NCBI RefSeq assembly: GCF_037963835.1
Contig: NZ_CP150145.1
Span: 5,828,001 to 5,892,000, forward strand
DNA length: 64,000 nt
Reading direction: 5' to 3'
Origin: Paenibacillus sp. FSL H8-0332
GTDB lineage: Bacteria; Bacillota; Bacilli; Paenibacillales; Paenibacillaceae
Shown: positions 17,505 to 26,672 of the stretch, piece by piece
Layout: each line of letters opens with the position of its first letter
Numbering within the stretch: the stretch's first letter is position 1
The notes under the pieces: model-generated
What the model was told of the DNA's origin: nothing
Databases searched by the model: none
The model's input: only the letters and a program-made list of their open reading frames with translations
Made by a program: the position numbers and the translations under genes

Positions 17505-19208
17505 ATGAATCCCGTCGGCCAGCCCCTGCATCAGCGGCCCCTTACTACCAAACTTATCCTTGCTGGAATTCTCGGACTGGTTCTATTTGTCATGTTCCAG
17601 ATCGCTCCCCAGCTCCTCTCCGGCTCAGGCGGGGATACAGCCCTTCTCAGCAAAAGCGAAATCCGGGAGAAGGCCGCCGCATTCGCCGCTGGGCAGCTCG
17701 GACACGAAGCCGGAGGCCAGGATGAATGGGTCATTCTGTACAAAACGGACTCTTCCTTCTACGGCTATATGTCCCGCGAGAAGCTGCTCCCGGACTATTC
17801 TAAGAATAAGCTGGATCAGCGCTATCCGTTCGATGTCTACCATGCGGTGCTCTATACGTCCGGAGAGGCGGCAGCCCGGCTGGCAGTCGATCTCAATATG
17901 TATACCGGCGAGCCTGTGGCTTTTGCTATTGGCGCCGATGCCGATGCTGCGGCCGGACAGAATTACGGTGAGCGGCCTGCGGCAACAACCAAACGTACCA
18001 GTACAGCCAATCCTGTAAGCAGCATACCGGACCTGAGCCTGGAGGCAAAAGAAAGCCTCGCCCGCCCCTGGCTGAAGCTATGGGGGGCCAATCCCTCCAA
18101 GCTGAAGATTGAGGCTAACGCCGGTGGCTACGGGCTTGTCTATTCCGACAGCTCCGTCACCATAGGCGAATTACCGCTTAAGTATCAATTCAATTATCTG
18201 AACGGCGAGGTCTCTTATTTCCGAGCCGGATTCTCGGCTCCCGCCTGGCATGATACTTATGTGGACGGACAGACCTCACTTGCCAAGAAGCTCACCTTGT
18301 TCGGATACGGTCTGCCTACCCTGCTGCTGGGTATCCTGGCGATGATCTACGGCATTCTGCGCAGGAAGCATACTTCATGGAAGCGCGGAATTTTCCTGAG
18401 CTCCGTCCATTTCCTGATCATGATGGTCAGCAGCTACAATATAGTGTCCGAATCTGGCAGCGGCAGCGCTGAGGCAAGAGTTACAGCAGTAGTCATGTTC
18501 ATCATCTACGTTCTGTACAGTCTGCTGATGTCGCTCCTGCTCTACTTCTCCCTGGTCGGAGGGGACGGCTTGTGGCGCTCCGAGGAGAAGCTGAATCCTT
18601 GGCCCCGGGCCTCCGAGCCCGGCTACGGCCACTATGTACTGAAGAGTATTCAGGCTGGTTATATCTGGGCCTTCATCCTGCTTGGCGTGCAGACCGTCAT
18701 GTTCATTATTCTGTCCTATACGCTAGATAACTGGTCGACCACAGATGCCAGCCAGTCGCCTTACAATATGAAATATGCCTGGCTGCTGCCTATTGTAGCC
18801 TGGCTTGCCGGCCTCTCGGAGGAGGCGGTCTACCGTCTGTTCGGTATCCGCATGCTGAAAAAGCTGGTCAAGAATACGCTCATCGCTTCACTGATTACAA
18901 CACTGATCTGGGCGCTCGGGCATACGCTGTACCCGATCTATCCGGTCATCTCGCGTCCGATTGAGCTGACGGTGATCGGTCTCCTGTTCAGCTATATTTT
19001 CATCCGGTACGGGTTCATCGCAGTGATGTTCAGCCATGTGGTATTCGACAGCATCCTGATGGGGGCTACGCTGATCTTCATGAAGGATACAGTGAATATC
19101 GGAGCAGGTATCGTCACGATTGTTCTACCGTTCATCGTAGGTTACCTGGTCTACCGCTTCAACCCTCCACGGGAGCCGGAGCTGGAAAAGCCGGTTCGTC
19201 TTCAATAA
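17505..19208 (+). CDS. CPBP-family intramembrane metalloprotease
   Basis: A 567-residue membrane protein. After one N-terminal helix there is an extracytoplasmic region of about 220 residues, then several helices and the C-terminal CPBP (Abi/Rce1-like) domain. The domain's three motifs are present: EExxxR at Glu439-Glu440 and Arg444 (SEEAVYRLFG), then the histidines in ALGHTLYP and FSHVVFDS. The ATG has AAGGAGG upstream. It lies 76 bases after the ABC permease in the same direction, so it may belong to the same unit. Such proteins process prenylated or membrane peptides, or serve in bacteriocin immunity; the substrate is unknown. The long extracytoplasmic N-terminal part is unusual for the family. 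Confidence 0.88.
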   Translation: MNPVGQPLHQRPLTTKLILAGILGLVLFVMFQIAPQLLSGSGGDTALLSKSEIREKAAAFAAGQLGHEAGGQDEWVILYKTDSSFYGYMSREKLLPDYSKNKLDQRYPFDVYHAVLYTSGEAAARLAVDLNMYTGEPVAFAIGADADAAAGQNYGERPAATTKRTSTANPVSSIPDLSLEAKESLARPWLKLWGANPSKLKIEANAGGYGLVYSDSSVTIGELPLKYQFNYLNGEVSYFRAGFSAPAWHDTYVDGQTSLAKKLTLFGYGLPTLLLGILAMIYGILRRKHTSWKRGIFLSSVHFLIMMVSSYNIVSESGSGSAEARVTAVVMFIIYVLYSLLMSLLLYFSLVGGDGLWRSEEKLNPWPRASEPGYGHYVLKSIQAGYIWAFILLGVQTVMFIILSYTLDNWSTTDASQSPYNMKYAWLLPIVAWLAGLSEEAVYRLFGIRMLKKLVKNTLIASLITTLIWALGHTLYPIYPVISRPIELTVIGLLFSYIFIRYGFIAVMFSHVVFDSILMGATLIFMKDTVNIGAGIVTIVLPFIVGYLVYRFNPPREPELEKPVRLQ

Positions 19209-19215
19209 GCACATT

Positions 19216-19255
19216 CAGCGGCTGCGCCTCCTGATCCGGGATAGCGCAGCCGCTG
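19216..19255. terminator. Hairpin between convergent CPBP and GH81 genes
   Basis: CAGCGGCTGCGC pairs perfectly with GCGCAGCCGCTG over 12 bases around a 16-base loop. No strong T run follows in either direction. Confidence 0.5.
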
Positions 19256-19298
19256 CTGTATAGTTATGCTGTCCAGACTGACTTGTGCATTCTGTGCA

Positions 19299-22200
19299 CT
19301 AATAGACGGACAATTCCCATAAAGAGTAGCCATATTGTGTGCCGCGCTGCGTCCCGTTCACTTTCACGTACCGCGAGCTGACCGGGGTGAAGCTGATATC
19401 GTCGATGTCTCCGTCCCCGGCTGTCGACGTATACGCCGTTGTCCAGTTCGTGCCGTCTGCTGAAGTCTCAATTGTGTAGGCTTTGGCGTATGCCCCCTCC
19501 CAGTTCAGCAGGACGCGGCTGACCGTCTGGGCAGAGCCGAGATCCACCTGAATCCACTGCGGATCACTGAAGGCCGACTCCCAGCGGGTGCCAAGATCTC
19601 CGTCCACAGCACCGGCAGCGGGCTGCTTCAGATTCTCCGAAGCGGTCACCGCCTTGTTCAGCGCAAGGTTCACAGTTGGCGTTGTGCCGCCGGTAATCAC
19701 CTGCTGCACAAAAGCATCATTGTATCCCTCAGCAGTGACTGTAATCGTGTAAGTCTTCGCCGAGGGGAACAGCTCAGTGTTCAGTGTGATTGTACCCGCT
19801 GCCACAGTATAATTCGCTGCCGCTGCGGTCACTCCATCCACCTTCACCGCAGTAATTGCATTTCTCCAGGCCGCATTGTCCGTGAACGTCAGCTCAATCG
19901 GCTGACCGGCGGTGTTCTGGGTGGTATCGGCTGTCAGTGCAGGCGGAGCGGTTGGCGTCACGGCCCCGCCGCTGCCGTACACTTCCAGTTCCCATAAGGA
20001 ATAGCCGTACTGCGTGCCGCGCTGCGTCCCGTTCACTTTCACATACCGCGCATTGACCGGAGTGAAGCTGATATCATCGGCAGCCCCGTCCCCGGTTGTC
20101 GTCATATACACCGTGGTCCAGTTTGTACCGTCTGCCGAGGTTTCGATCGTGTAGGCTTTGGCATACGCCCCCTCCCAGTCCAGCAGCACGCGGCCAACCG
20201 TCTGTGCAGAGCCAAGATCCACCTGAATCCACTGGGGATCACTGAAGTCTGATTCCCAGCGCGTGCCCGGGTTCCCGTCCACAGCTGCGGCAGCGGGCTG
20301 CTTCGGATTCTCCGAGACAGTCACCGCCTTGTTCAGCGCAAGGTTCCCTGTTGGCGTTGTGCTGCCGGTAATCACCTGCTGCACCGAAGTATCACTATAT
20401 TTGTCCGCAGTGACTGTAACCGTGTAAGTCTTCGCCGTAGGGAACAGCACAGGGTTCAGTGTGATTGCACCGGCTGCTACGGTATAATCCGTTGCGGCCG
20501 CCGTCGTTCCATCCACCTTCACCGCATTGATTGCATTTCTCCAGGCCGCATTGTCCGTGAACGTCAGCTCAATCGGTTGGCCGGCTGCGTTCTGAGTGGT
20601 ATCGGCTGTCATGGCAGGCGGAGTAAGCAGCGTATCCGTGGTGACCTTCGTCGGGTCCACCTTCACCAGCTTCTTGGCTTCGACTACAGCCGAGCCTGTC
20701 ACTCCTCCGCTGTTGCGGAACGTAACGGTTATGGCCGCATTCGTCGGATTCCAGACCAGCGCGCGGTAGGCGGAACCTTTTTTATACACCGTTGCACTGT
20801 AGCCGTTCTCCGCCCAAATGTCTTTGGTGCGTGATCCAAGCGTGGCCATATTGTGCACGAACCAGTACGTGTTGTACAATTCGTTCTGCTGCGGCAGTGC
20901 CGGATTCCATTTATTCAGCACCGCCTGCGGATCGCTCAGCGCCTGGATCGGCCAGACAATATGGTACCAGTCCGGTTCCGGCCCGCCGTTATCGGCCACG
21001 AAGCCGCTGTATAATCCAGCCGCCTTAGCCGTATCGAACCCGTAGCTGGTTAAATATTCTGCTGTAGGCAGCCAGTGAATGCCATAGACATACACCGGAT
21101 TCCCGTTGAAAAAGGTGCCGAAGAAATTCGAGCTTCCGTAAATCTGGCCCACCGTTTTATGCGTATAGCCCGGCAGCCAGTTATCCTGGTCGTAGTTGAA
21201 CCAGTACTGCTGTACTGCTCTAAGCTCCGTCGTGAAGCCCATAATGGACGCATCGCGGAAGGCTGTATTGCCGGTCAGCGTGCTCCACATATATTGGCCG
21301 ACCCAGCCGAACAGCGATTCCCCTGCTGCTTCCTGGTTATTGCCGCTGTCATTGTCCGCATACCCGCCGGCCCAGGAATGACCTTCATACGGGTCGAAGT
21401 TGCGGAAGTACGGGTACTTAGGGTCTGTCTTCGACGGATTGGCATAATCCCGGATCAGCTCATCGACCATTCCGCTGAATTTATTTCTGAAGTCGGTATC
21501 ATAGGTGGCGAGCACGGCCGATGCAAAAACATAATAGCCATACGTGAAATGATGGTCCGTGATGCCGGAGTTCGCGCCGAACTCGCTGTTTTTATAGATC
21601 AGTGTTCCCCAGTCAGAGTTGTAGTCGAAATAATAATCGGTTTCCCCCGAGGTGTACGTATACCAGTCTGTAAGCACCGTCTTCATCCGGGAGAGGAACA
21701 GATTCTTGTAGCTCTCATTGCCGATCTGATCGGCGATCAGCACACCCATGGCCAGCGGATGCAGCTTCTTGCCCTGCCAGTACGCATCGGCCTGCATCAG
21801 ATTGGTGGCGGTGTCTGTATCCAGCAGCGCCAGGTAATTCAGCAGATCCTGACGGGAATAGGTAGAATCGCCCGGCTCGGTGAACTGCGGCACAATGCCG
21901 TGGAATTTATCCGTAGTGGCGAACGAATTGCCCTCTGTCACCTTCATCGTTCCGCGGATGGACGGGAAGGAGACGGCGGTCAGCGGTGTTGTGGTCACCT
22001 TCCACTGGTGGGGAAGCTGTGCCATCAGCGTGGTATTCGGGAAGCCCGAACGCTTGAGTTCTGTCACCGCATTGAAGGTGGTCGTGACATCAGAGGTCGT
22101 CTCGTTGAAGGTATAGGCCACCTTCGTATCCATCACGAAGGCATAGCCGTGCTGGTAGAAATAATTCAGATTGGACGGTGCCGGAAGAGCCGACAGGGAC

Positions 22201-23873
22201 AGGTAATTCTGGCCTCCTCCCAGCTGAATTTTGAGCTTGGCGCCCACCCGCTTGAAGGTTGTACCGGCCGGAGCATACAGACCATAGTGTCTGGTTACCA
22301 TTTCAGGCGTTGGCGCCCCGTTGGAATTGGTGACCGCAATGCCGATATGGTCTGCAGTCACGGTGTCGCCGTCTGCAGCCAGAATCGTAGTATTGCTGTC
22401 ATTAAAGAAGCGGGCCCCGGCCGGCAGATACACTTCAGGACTGGACGGATCGCTGAACTGCGAATAGAGGTAAGGCGAGCCTTTGACGAACGTTGTCTTC
22501 AGCTTCTCCGCAGCGCCATCGCTTAACACCGCAGTCGCCGACCAGTCGCCGTAACCGGTAATCCGATTCGACATCCCCGAAGTATTAATGTTGCCGGCCA
22601 TCAGGAACAGGTCCGAGCTTCCCCCCGCTTCCTGCGCCTTGCCGTCGGCGCTTAAGTAGCCTGCACCCGGGTTCAGAATACTTAGGCCCTGCTTGGTATA
22701 TTTCGATTTGAGCGGAAGAGTAACGATGCCGTTACCAAGCTGATTAATCATGATCGACTGCCACCATTCATTGGAAGGCAGCGGCGCAGTCAGCGCATCC
22801 GATTTGTACAGCGGATATTTAGGCTGGGGTACCGAGAGGTCATTCGCGGCATGGCTGCCCTGGCCTACGGCCACTGTGGTCAGCGCCGGCAGGGCCGGAA
22901 TGTTATAGACCGGCTTGGGATCGCCTGCCACATAATCATAGGCCTGGAATTCAAAGATCGAGTACCCGAAGGAGGTGGCTCTGCTGATGCCCTTCATCCG
23001 CAGATAGCGGCCGCTGGCATAGACGGGAAGATTAAGTGTGCCTCCGTCGCCGTGAAGCTCGCGGTATACCGTAGTCCATGAGCTGCCGTTATTCGAGACC
23101 TGAATATCATAGATCCGGCCGGCAGCGGCCTCCCAGTTAATAATAATCCGGCCCAGCGTGCGCACACTGCCAAGGTCAACGCTCAGCCATTCATTATCGG
23201 TAGCGTTGGAAGACCAGCGTGTGCTCAGGTTACCGTCCGCCGCTAGTTCCGGCAGGGTTGAGCCGGGAGGGAGATAGTCGGCCACCTGATAGGATGAAGC
23301 TGCCGCAGACTTGTTCAAGGCCACATTCGGCCCCAGAACCACCGGAGGAGGATTAACGCCGCCGGTGCCATATACCTCGAACTCATAGAGGGAGATACCG
23401 TATTGCGTCAGGTTTCGCTCCGTAGCAAATACCCGGACATACCGGCCGGTGCCACTGAGCGTGAGCTCATCCACACCGCCATCACCCGTAGTTGTGGAGT
23501 AGACATCACTCCAGTTCAATTCGTCAGCGGATACCTGGATTTTGTAAGCTTTGGCGTATGCCCCTTCCCAGCGGAGCACAACGTGGTCTACCGTTGCAGT
23601 TGCCCCGAGATCCACATAAATCCAGTTCGGGTCCGTCCCCCATGAACTGCTCCACCGGGAACCTGTATTGCCGTCCACCGCCAGATCCGGGGTATTATTG
23701 CCCTCCGTGCCCGATGCATACGCCGGCCGGTCTGTGGAGAGCAGATAAGAGTCCGCGGCATATGCCCGTCCGGGCGGAAGAACCTGCACGAGACTCAGCA
23801 GCATGACGATGCTTAGAATAAGAGCGGTCCCGCTGATTCCCCTCTTGCGTCTTAAAGATTTTGAATATACCAT
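19299..23873 (-). CDS. Secreted GH81 endo-beta-1,3-glucanase with four F5/8C modules
   Basis: A secreted enzyme of 1524 residues expected to cleave beta-1,3-glucan (fungal wall, callose or laminarin). A signal peptide ends near residue 40 (PGRAYA). Two F5/8-type C (discoidin/CBM32-like) modules follow at about 45-170 and 180-320, then the GH81 catalytic domain at about 330-1060. The catalytic domain has SNEWWQS, ITDHHFTYGYYV (acid Asp region) and DSGNNQEAAGESLFGW. A short DUF1533-like domain and F5/8C module then occur twice in tandem. I start it at the ATG at 23873, eight bases after GAGGAGG; an earlier ATG at 23945 would put 24 charged residues before the signal peptide. The last two 225-residue units repeat at exactly 675 bases. 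Confidence 0.9.
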   Translation of the reverse strand: MVYSKSLRRKRGISGTALILSIVMLLSLVQVLPPGRAYAADSYLLSTDRPAYASGTEGNNTPDLAVDGNTGSRWSSSWGTDPNWIYVDLGATATVDHVVLRWEGAYAKAYKIQVSADELNWSDVYSTTTGDGGVDELTLSGTGRYVRVFATERNLTQYGISLYEFEVYGTGGVNPPPVVLGPNVALNKSAAASSYQVADYLPPGSTLPELAADGNLSTRWSSNATDNEWLSVDLGSVRTLGRIIINWEAAAGRIYDIQVSNNGSSWTTVYRELHGDGGTLNLPVYASGRYLRMKGISRATSFGYSIFEFQAYDYVAGDPKPVYNIPALPALTTVAVGQGSHAANDLSVPQPKYPLYKSDALTAPLPSNEWWQSIMINQLGNGIVTLPLKSKYTKQGLSILNPGAGYLSADGKAQEAGGSSDLFLMAGNINTSGMSNRITGYGDWSATAVLSDGAAEKLKTTFVKGSPYLYSQFSDPSSPEVYLPAGARFFNDSNTTILAADGDTVTADHIGIAVTNSNGAPTPEMVTRHYGLYAPAGTTFKRVGAKLKIQLGGGQNYLSLSALPAPSNLNYFYQHGYAFVMDTKVAYTFNETTSDVTTTFNAVTELKRSGFPNTTLMAQLPHQWKVTTTPLTAVSFPSIRGTMKVTEGNSFATTDKFHGIVPQFTEPGDSTYSRQDLLNYLALLDTDTATNLMQADAYWQGKKLHPLAMGVLIADQIGNESYKNLFLSRMKTVLTDWYTYTSGETDYYFDYNSDWGTLIYKNSEFGANSGITDHHFTYGYYVFASAVLATYDTDFRNKFSGMVDELIRDYANPSKTDPKYPYFRNFDPYEGHSWAGGYADNDSGNNQEAAGESLFGWVGQYMWSTLTGNTAFRDASIMGFTTELRAVQQYWFNYDQDNWLPGYTHKTVGQIYGSSNFFGTFFNGNPVYVYGIHWLPTAEYLTSYGFDTAKAAGLYSGFVADNGGPEPDWYHIVWPIQALSDPQAVLNKWNPALPQQNELYNTYWFVHNMATLGSRTKDIWAENGYSATVYKKGSAYRALVWNPTNAAITVTFRNSGGVTGSAVVEAKKLVKVDPTKVTTDTLLTPPAMTADTTQNAAGQPIELTFTDNAAWRNAINAVKVDGTTAAATDYTVAAGAITLNPVLFPTAKTYTVTVTADKYSDTSVQQVITGSTTPTGNLALNKAVTVSENPKQPAAAAVDGNPGTRWESDFSDPQWIQVDLGSAQTVGRVLLDWEGAYAKAYTIETSADGTNWTTVYMTTTGDGAADDISFTPVNARYVKVNGTQRGTQYGYSLWELEVYGSGGAVTPTAPPALTADTTQNTAGQPIELTFTDNAAWRNAITAVKVDGVTAAAANYTVAAGTITLNTELFPSAKTYTITVTAEGYNDAFVQQVITGGTTPTVNLALNKAVTASENLKQPAAGAVDGDLGTRWESAFSDPQWIQVDLGSAQTVSRVLLNWEGAYAKAYTIETSADGTNWTTAYTSTAGDGDIDDISFTPVSSRYVKVNGTQRGTQYGYSLWELSVY
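19309..20658. repeat. 675-bp in-frame tandem duplication in the GH81 gene
   Basis: The two C-terminal modules align at a constant 675-base offset. For example, CAGCAG is at 19506 and 20181, and TTTCTCCAGG at 19861 and 20536, with very high similarity in between. The unit (225 codons) holds one DUF1533-like domain and one F5/8C domain. Boundaries are approximate. Confidence 0.85.
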
Positions 23874-24000
23874 TCCCTTTATCCTCCTCTTTACGATTGG
23901 ATTGCAGCTCTTCAGCCTGTAAACCTGACTTTTTCCGGAGTCCATTTCCCGGAGTCTGCATCAGCCCCTTTACCCTGGTTCTGGAAGTTCACACCTTTCA

Positions 24001-24014
24001 CACAAGCGCTTTCA
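24001..24014 (-). promoter_or_regulatory. cre-like site upstream of the GH81 gene
   Basis: On the minus strand TGAAAGCGCTTGTG matches the cre consensus at 12 of 14 positions. It lies about 130 bases upstream of the GH81 start and suggests glucose repression. Confidence 0.4.
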
Positions 24015-24040
24015 TAGATTCATAATAAGCGTACCCCTTA

Positions 24041-24056
24041 CCGAAACCGGTTGCAA
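24041..24056. promoter_or_regulatory. LacI-family-type operator upstream of the GH81 gene
   Basis: CCGAAACCGGTTGCAA contains the near-perfect palindrome GAAACCGGTTGC around a central CCGG, the form usual for LacI-family regulators. It lies about 170 bases upstream of the GH81 start. No LacI-family gene is in the window. Confidence 0.4.
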
Positions 24057-24140
24057 TTGTTAAAAGCGACGATTTATGCAGAATATAAAGATTTAGCTAA
24101 TTGTGCAGCGAAAGATTACGGAACTTCACCACATTTGCGC

Positions 24141-24330
24141 ATTGTGTTCGATTTTCCGCACACATTCGGCTCGCGCACCCCCGCCATGCGCATTGTGTTC
24201 GGTTTTTCGCCTACATCTGGTCCACGCGCCTCCGCAACTCCCAATGTGTTCGGTTTTTCGCCTACATTTGGTCTACGCGCCTCCGCCATGCCCACTTTGT
24301 TCGGTTTTTCACACACATTGGCCTACCTTC
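24141..24330. repeat. Tandem array of 51-bp units between GH81 and uvrC
   Basis: Units start at 24141, 24192, 24243 and 24294, giving exactly 51 bases each (the last is partial). They have the form TTGTTCGG, TTTTTCGCCTACAT, GGTCTACGCGCC, TCCGCCATGC. A unit of 51 bases (17 codons) without stops leaves all three forward frames open, which creates false long reading frames here. Apart from this array and the sites listed, the 23874-24436 gap holds only the uvrC terminator. Confidence 0.85.
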
Positions 24331-24383
24331 AAGGGGATGTAGCGGGATTTCTGACGATACCCTCCATTCCTGACCAAACCCAA

Positions 24384-24412
24384 AGAAGCCGGCCCACATG
24401 GGGCCGGCTTCT
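24384..24412 (-). terminator. Hairpin after uvrC
   Basis: AGAAGCCGGCCC pairs perfectly with GGGCCGGCTTCT around a 5-base loop. On the minus strand it is followed by a T-rich but interrupted stretch. It lies 25 bases after the uvrC stop. Confidence 0.7.
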
Positions 24413-24436
24413 GTTCCGTTACCGTTCAAATCTATT

Positions 24437-26494
24437 TTAGATTGACGGCTCCTCGTCCTTCAGCGCCTCCAGAATCTGGCCGGCCAGCTTCTCGCCGATG
24501 GACAGCACCTTGAAATCCTCAATGGAGGCTTCCTTGATCTTCTTGAGCGAGCCGAAATGCTTCAGCAGCAGCTTCCGGCGCTTATCCCCGATGCCCGGAA
24601 TCGAATCCAGCTTCGAGGTGACCATCGACTTGCCGCGCTGCTCCCGGTGGAACGTAATGGCGAACCGGTGAACCTCATCCTGGATACGCTGCAGCAGGTA
24701 GAACTCCTGGCTGTCTCTGGCAAGCGAGACCGGCTCAGCGGAATCGCCCACCAGCAGCTGGGCGGTTCTGTGCTTGTCATCCTTGACCAGACCGCAGACC
24801 GGAATGAACAACCCCAGCTCATTCTGCAGAATGTCGATCGCCGAAGAGATCTGGCCCTTCCCTCCATCGACTACGATCAGATCCGGCTGCGGCAGATTCT
24901 CCTTCAGCACCCGTTCATAACGCCGCCGGATCACCTCGCGCATCGTCTCATAATCATCCGGCCCTTGTACGGTGCGGACCTTATACTTGCGGTACTCTTT
25001 GCGGGAAGGCTTGCCGTCGATGAAGACCACCATGGCCGAGACCGGATTGGCCCCCTGGATATTCGAGTTATCAAAAGCTTCGATCCGGTTCAGCGAGTCC
25101 AGCCCCAGGCTCTGCCCCAGACTGCTGGCCGCCCCGGAGGTACGCTCTTCATCCCGCTCAATCAGGCGGAATTTCTCATTCAACGCGACCCGGCTGTTCT
25201 GGCAGGCCATGCCGATCATCTGCTTCTTCAGCCCGCGCTGCGGCACCAGCACCTTGATGCCCAGCCATTCCTGCAGGGCGGCTGCGCCTCCAGCCGCATC
25301 CACGGTCCCTTCGGCTACCGCCTCCTGCTCCTCCTGCTCCTCCTGCCCCTGCACAGCGTCATCAGCCGCTGCCAGAGCAGCCGCAAGTGCCTCACCTGCG
25401 CTGACCGTCTCACCGGTCTGCACACTGGCCTCCGACTCATCCTCTGCGCCTAAGGCTGCCATCAGCGCCTGTCCGCTCGGCATTCCCCCAGCCTCCGGTC
25501 CGCCGCTTCCCTGACCAGCGGCGCTATCTGCTTCCGGCGGAAGCATTCCGGCACTTGCCATATCCGGCAGCAGGATCTCCTGCGGCAGCGCGGGATTGTC
25601 GCTGTAATACTGCGTCACATAAGACATGAAGTCACTGTACGCTTCCCCGTAGAACGGAAAAGCCGACGAGTGGCGCTGAATCATTTTACCCTGCCGCATA
25701 TACAGAATCTGCACACACATCCAGCCCTTATCCACCGCATAACCAAAGACGTCACGGTCCTTGGTATCAGCCGTATTGATCTTCTGCTTCTCCATCACGG
25801 CATCGATGTGCTGAATCTGGTCGCGCAGCTCCTTGGCCCGCTCGAAATACAGCTCCTCGGCCGCCTCCTGCATCTTCTTCTGCAGATCCTTCCTCACCGC
25901 ATCATGCCCTCCGCCGAGGAACGACGAAATGTTCTGGATGATCTCCTCATAAGCAGACTTCGGCACTTCCTTCTCGCACGGCGCCAGGCATTGGCCCATG
26001 TGATAGTACAGGCAGACCTCCTTCGGCATTACCCCGCATTTGCGCAGCGGATACATCCGGTCCAGCAGCTTCTTGGTCTGCTGAGCCGCGTAGCTGTTCG
26101 GATACGGGCCGAAATATTTAGCTTTATCTTTCAGCACCCGGCGGGTAACCTCCAGGCGCGGATGAGCTTCGTTGGTGATTTTCAGATAAGGAAAGGTCTT
26201 GTCATCCTTCAGCAGCACGTTGTAGCGCGGCATATGCTTCTTGATCAGATTGCACTCCAGAATGAGTGCTTCCATATTGCTCGACGTCACGATATATTCG
26301 AAATCCACAATATTGGCGACCAGCCGCTGCGTCTTCCCGTTATGGCTGCCGGTGAAATAAGAACGCACGCGGTTCTTCAGCACCTTGGCCTTGCCCACAT
26401 ATATAATCGTACCCTCTTGATTCTTCATCAGGTAGCAGCCGGGCAGATCGGGCAGCAGCGCAAGCTTGTTGCGGATATTATCCATATAATCCAT
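24437..26494 (-). CDS. uvrC: Excinuclease ABC subunit C with low-complexity insertion
   Basis: UvrC makes both incisions in nucleotide excision repair. In order: the GIY-YIG nuclease domain (LPGCYLMKNQEGTIIYVGKA), a cysteine cluster (CGVMPKEVCLYYHMGQCLAPC in two stretches), a UVR domain, the RNase H-like 5' nuclease domain (EAFDNSNIQGANPVSAMVVF, then IVVDGGKGQ) and the C-terminal helix-hairpin-helix (LDSIPGIGDKRRKLLLKHFG). I use the ATG at 26494 (GGGGGAG upstream), giving 685 residues, about 85 more than Bacillus UvrC. The excess is an Ala/Gly/Glu/Gln-rich segment at nucleotides about 25275-25545, between the UVR and RNase H-like domains, including an EEQEEQEEQ-like run. Confidence 0.95.
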   Translation of the reverse strand: MDYMDNIRNKLALLPDLPGCYLMKNQEGTIIYVGKAKVLKNRVRSYFTGSHNGKTQRLVANIVDFEYIVTSSNMEALILECNLIKKHMPRYNVLLKDDKTFPYLKITNEAHPRLEVTRRVLKDKAKYFGPYPNSYAAQQTKKLLDRMYPLRKCGVMPKEVCLYYHMGQCLAPCEKEVPKSAYEEIIQNISSFLGGGHDAVRKDLQKKMQEAAEELYFERAKELRDQIQHIDAVMEKQKINTADTKDRDVFGYAVDKGWMCVQILYMRQGKMIQRHSSAFPFYGEAYSDFMSYVTQYYSDNPALPQEILLPDMASAGMLPPEADSAAGQGSGGPEAGGMPSGQALMAALGAEDESEASVQTGETVSAGEALAAALAAADDAVQGQEEQEEQEAVAEGTVDAAGGAAALQEWLGIKVLVPQRGLKKQMIGMACQNSRVALNEKFRLIERDEERTSGAASSLGQSLGLDSLNRIEAFDNSNIQGANPVSAMVVFIDGKPSRKEYRKYKVRTVQGPDDYETMREVIRRRYERVLKENLPQPDLIVVDGGKGQISSAIDILQNELGLFIPVCGLVKDDKHRTAQLLVGDSAEPVSLARDSQEFYLLQRIQDEVHRFAITFHREQRGKSMVTSKLDSIPGIGDKRRKLLLKHFGSLKKIKEASIEDFKVLSIGEKLAGQILEALKDEEPSI

Positions 26495-26572
26495 AAGTTC
26501 TCCCCCACCTGTTACTACAGCGTTATAAGGTAAGTGTAGAATAGAATGTACTACAGATTCAAGCCTAAATAT

Positions 26573-26586
26573 AGAACATCCGTTTG
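26573..26586. promoter_or_regulatory. LexA-like box upstream of uvrC
   Basis: AGAACATCCGTTTG resembles the Bacillus LexA/DinR box CGAAC-N4-GTTCG, with mismatches at the outer C and one inner base. It lies about 80 bases upstream of the uvrC start and would link the gene to the SOS response. Confidence 0.35.
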
Positions 26587-26593
26587 TATTGGA

Positions 26594-26633
26594 CACACAA
26601 AGCGCCTTCGGTAGACCGAAGGCGCTTTGTGTG
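26594..26633 (-). terminator. Intrinsic terminator after trxA
   Basis: A very long perfect inverted repeat (CACACAAAGCGCCTTCGG with its complement) lies 40 bases downstream of the trxA stop on the minus strand. Confidence 0.75.
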
Positions 26634-26672
26634 AAGGGGCCGCAGGCCCCGGTTACAGCAGGTTATAATCAA

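Noticed and set aside
21075..22526. A 483-codon open frame on the plus strand within the GH81 gene
   Set aside because: It is antisense to a conserved GH81 catalytic domain and shows no recognisable motif or ribosome site; the high GC at third positions explains the lack of stops.
24051..24440. Overlapping frames of 79-129 codons across the 51-bp array
   Set aside because: A stop-free 51-base unit opens all forward frames. None has a ribosome site or a plausible protein.
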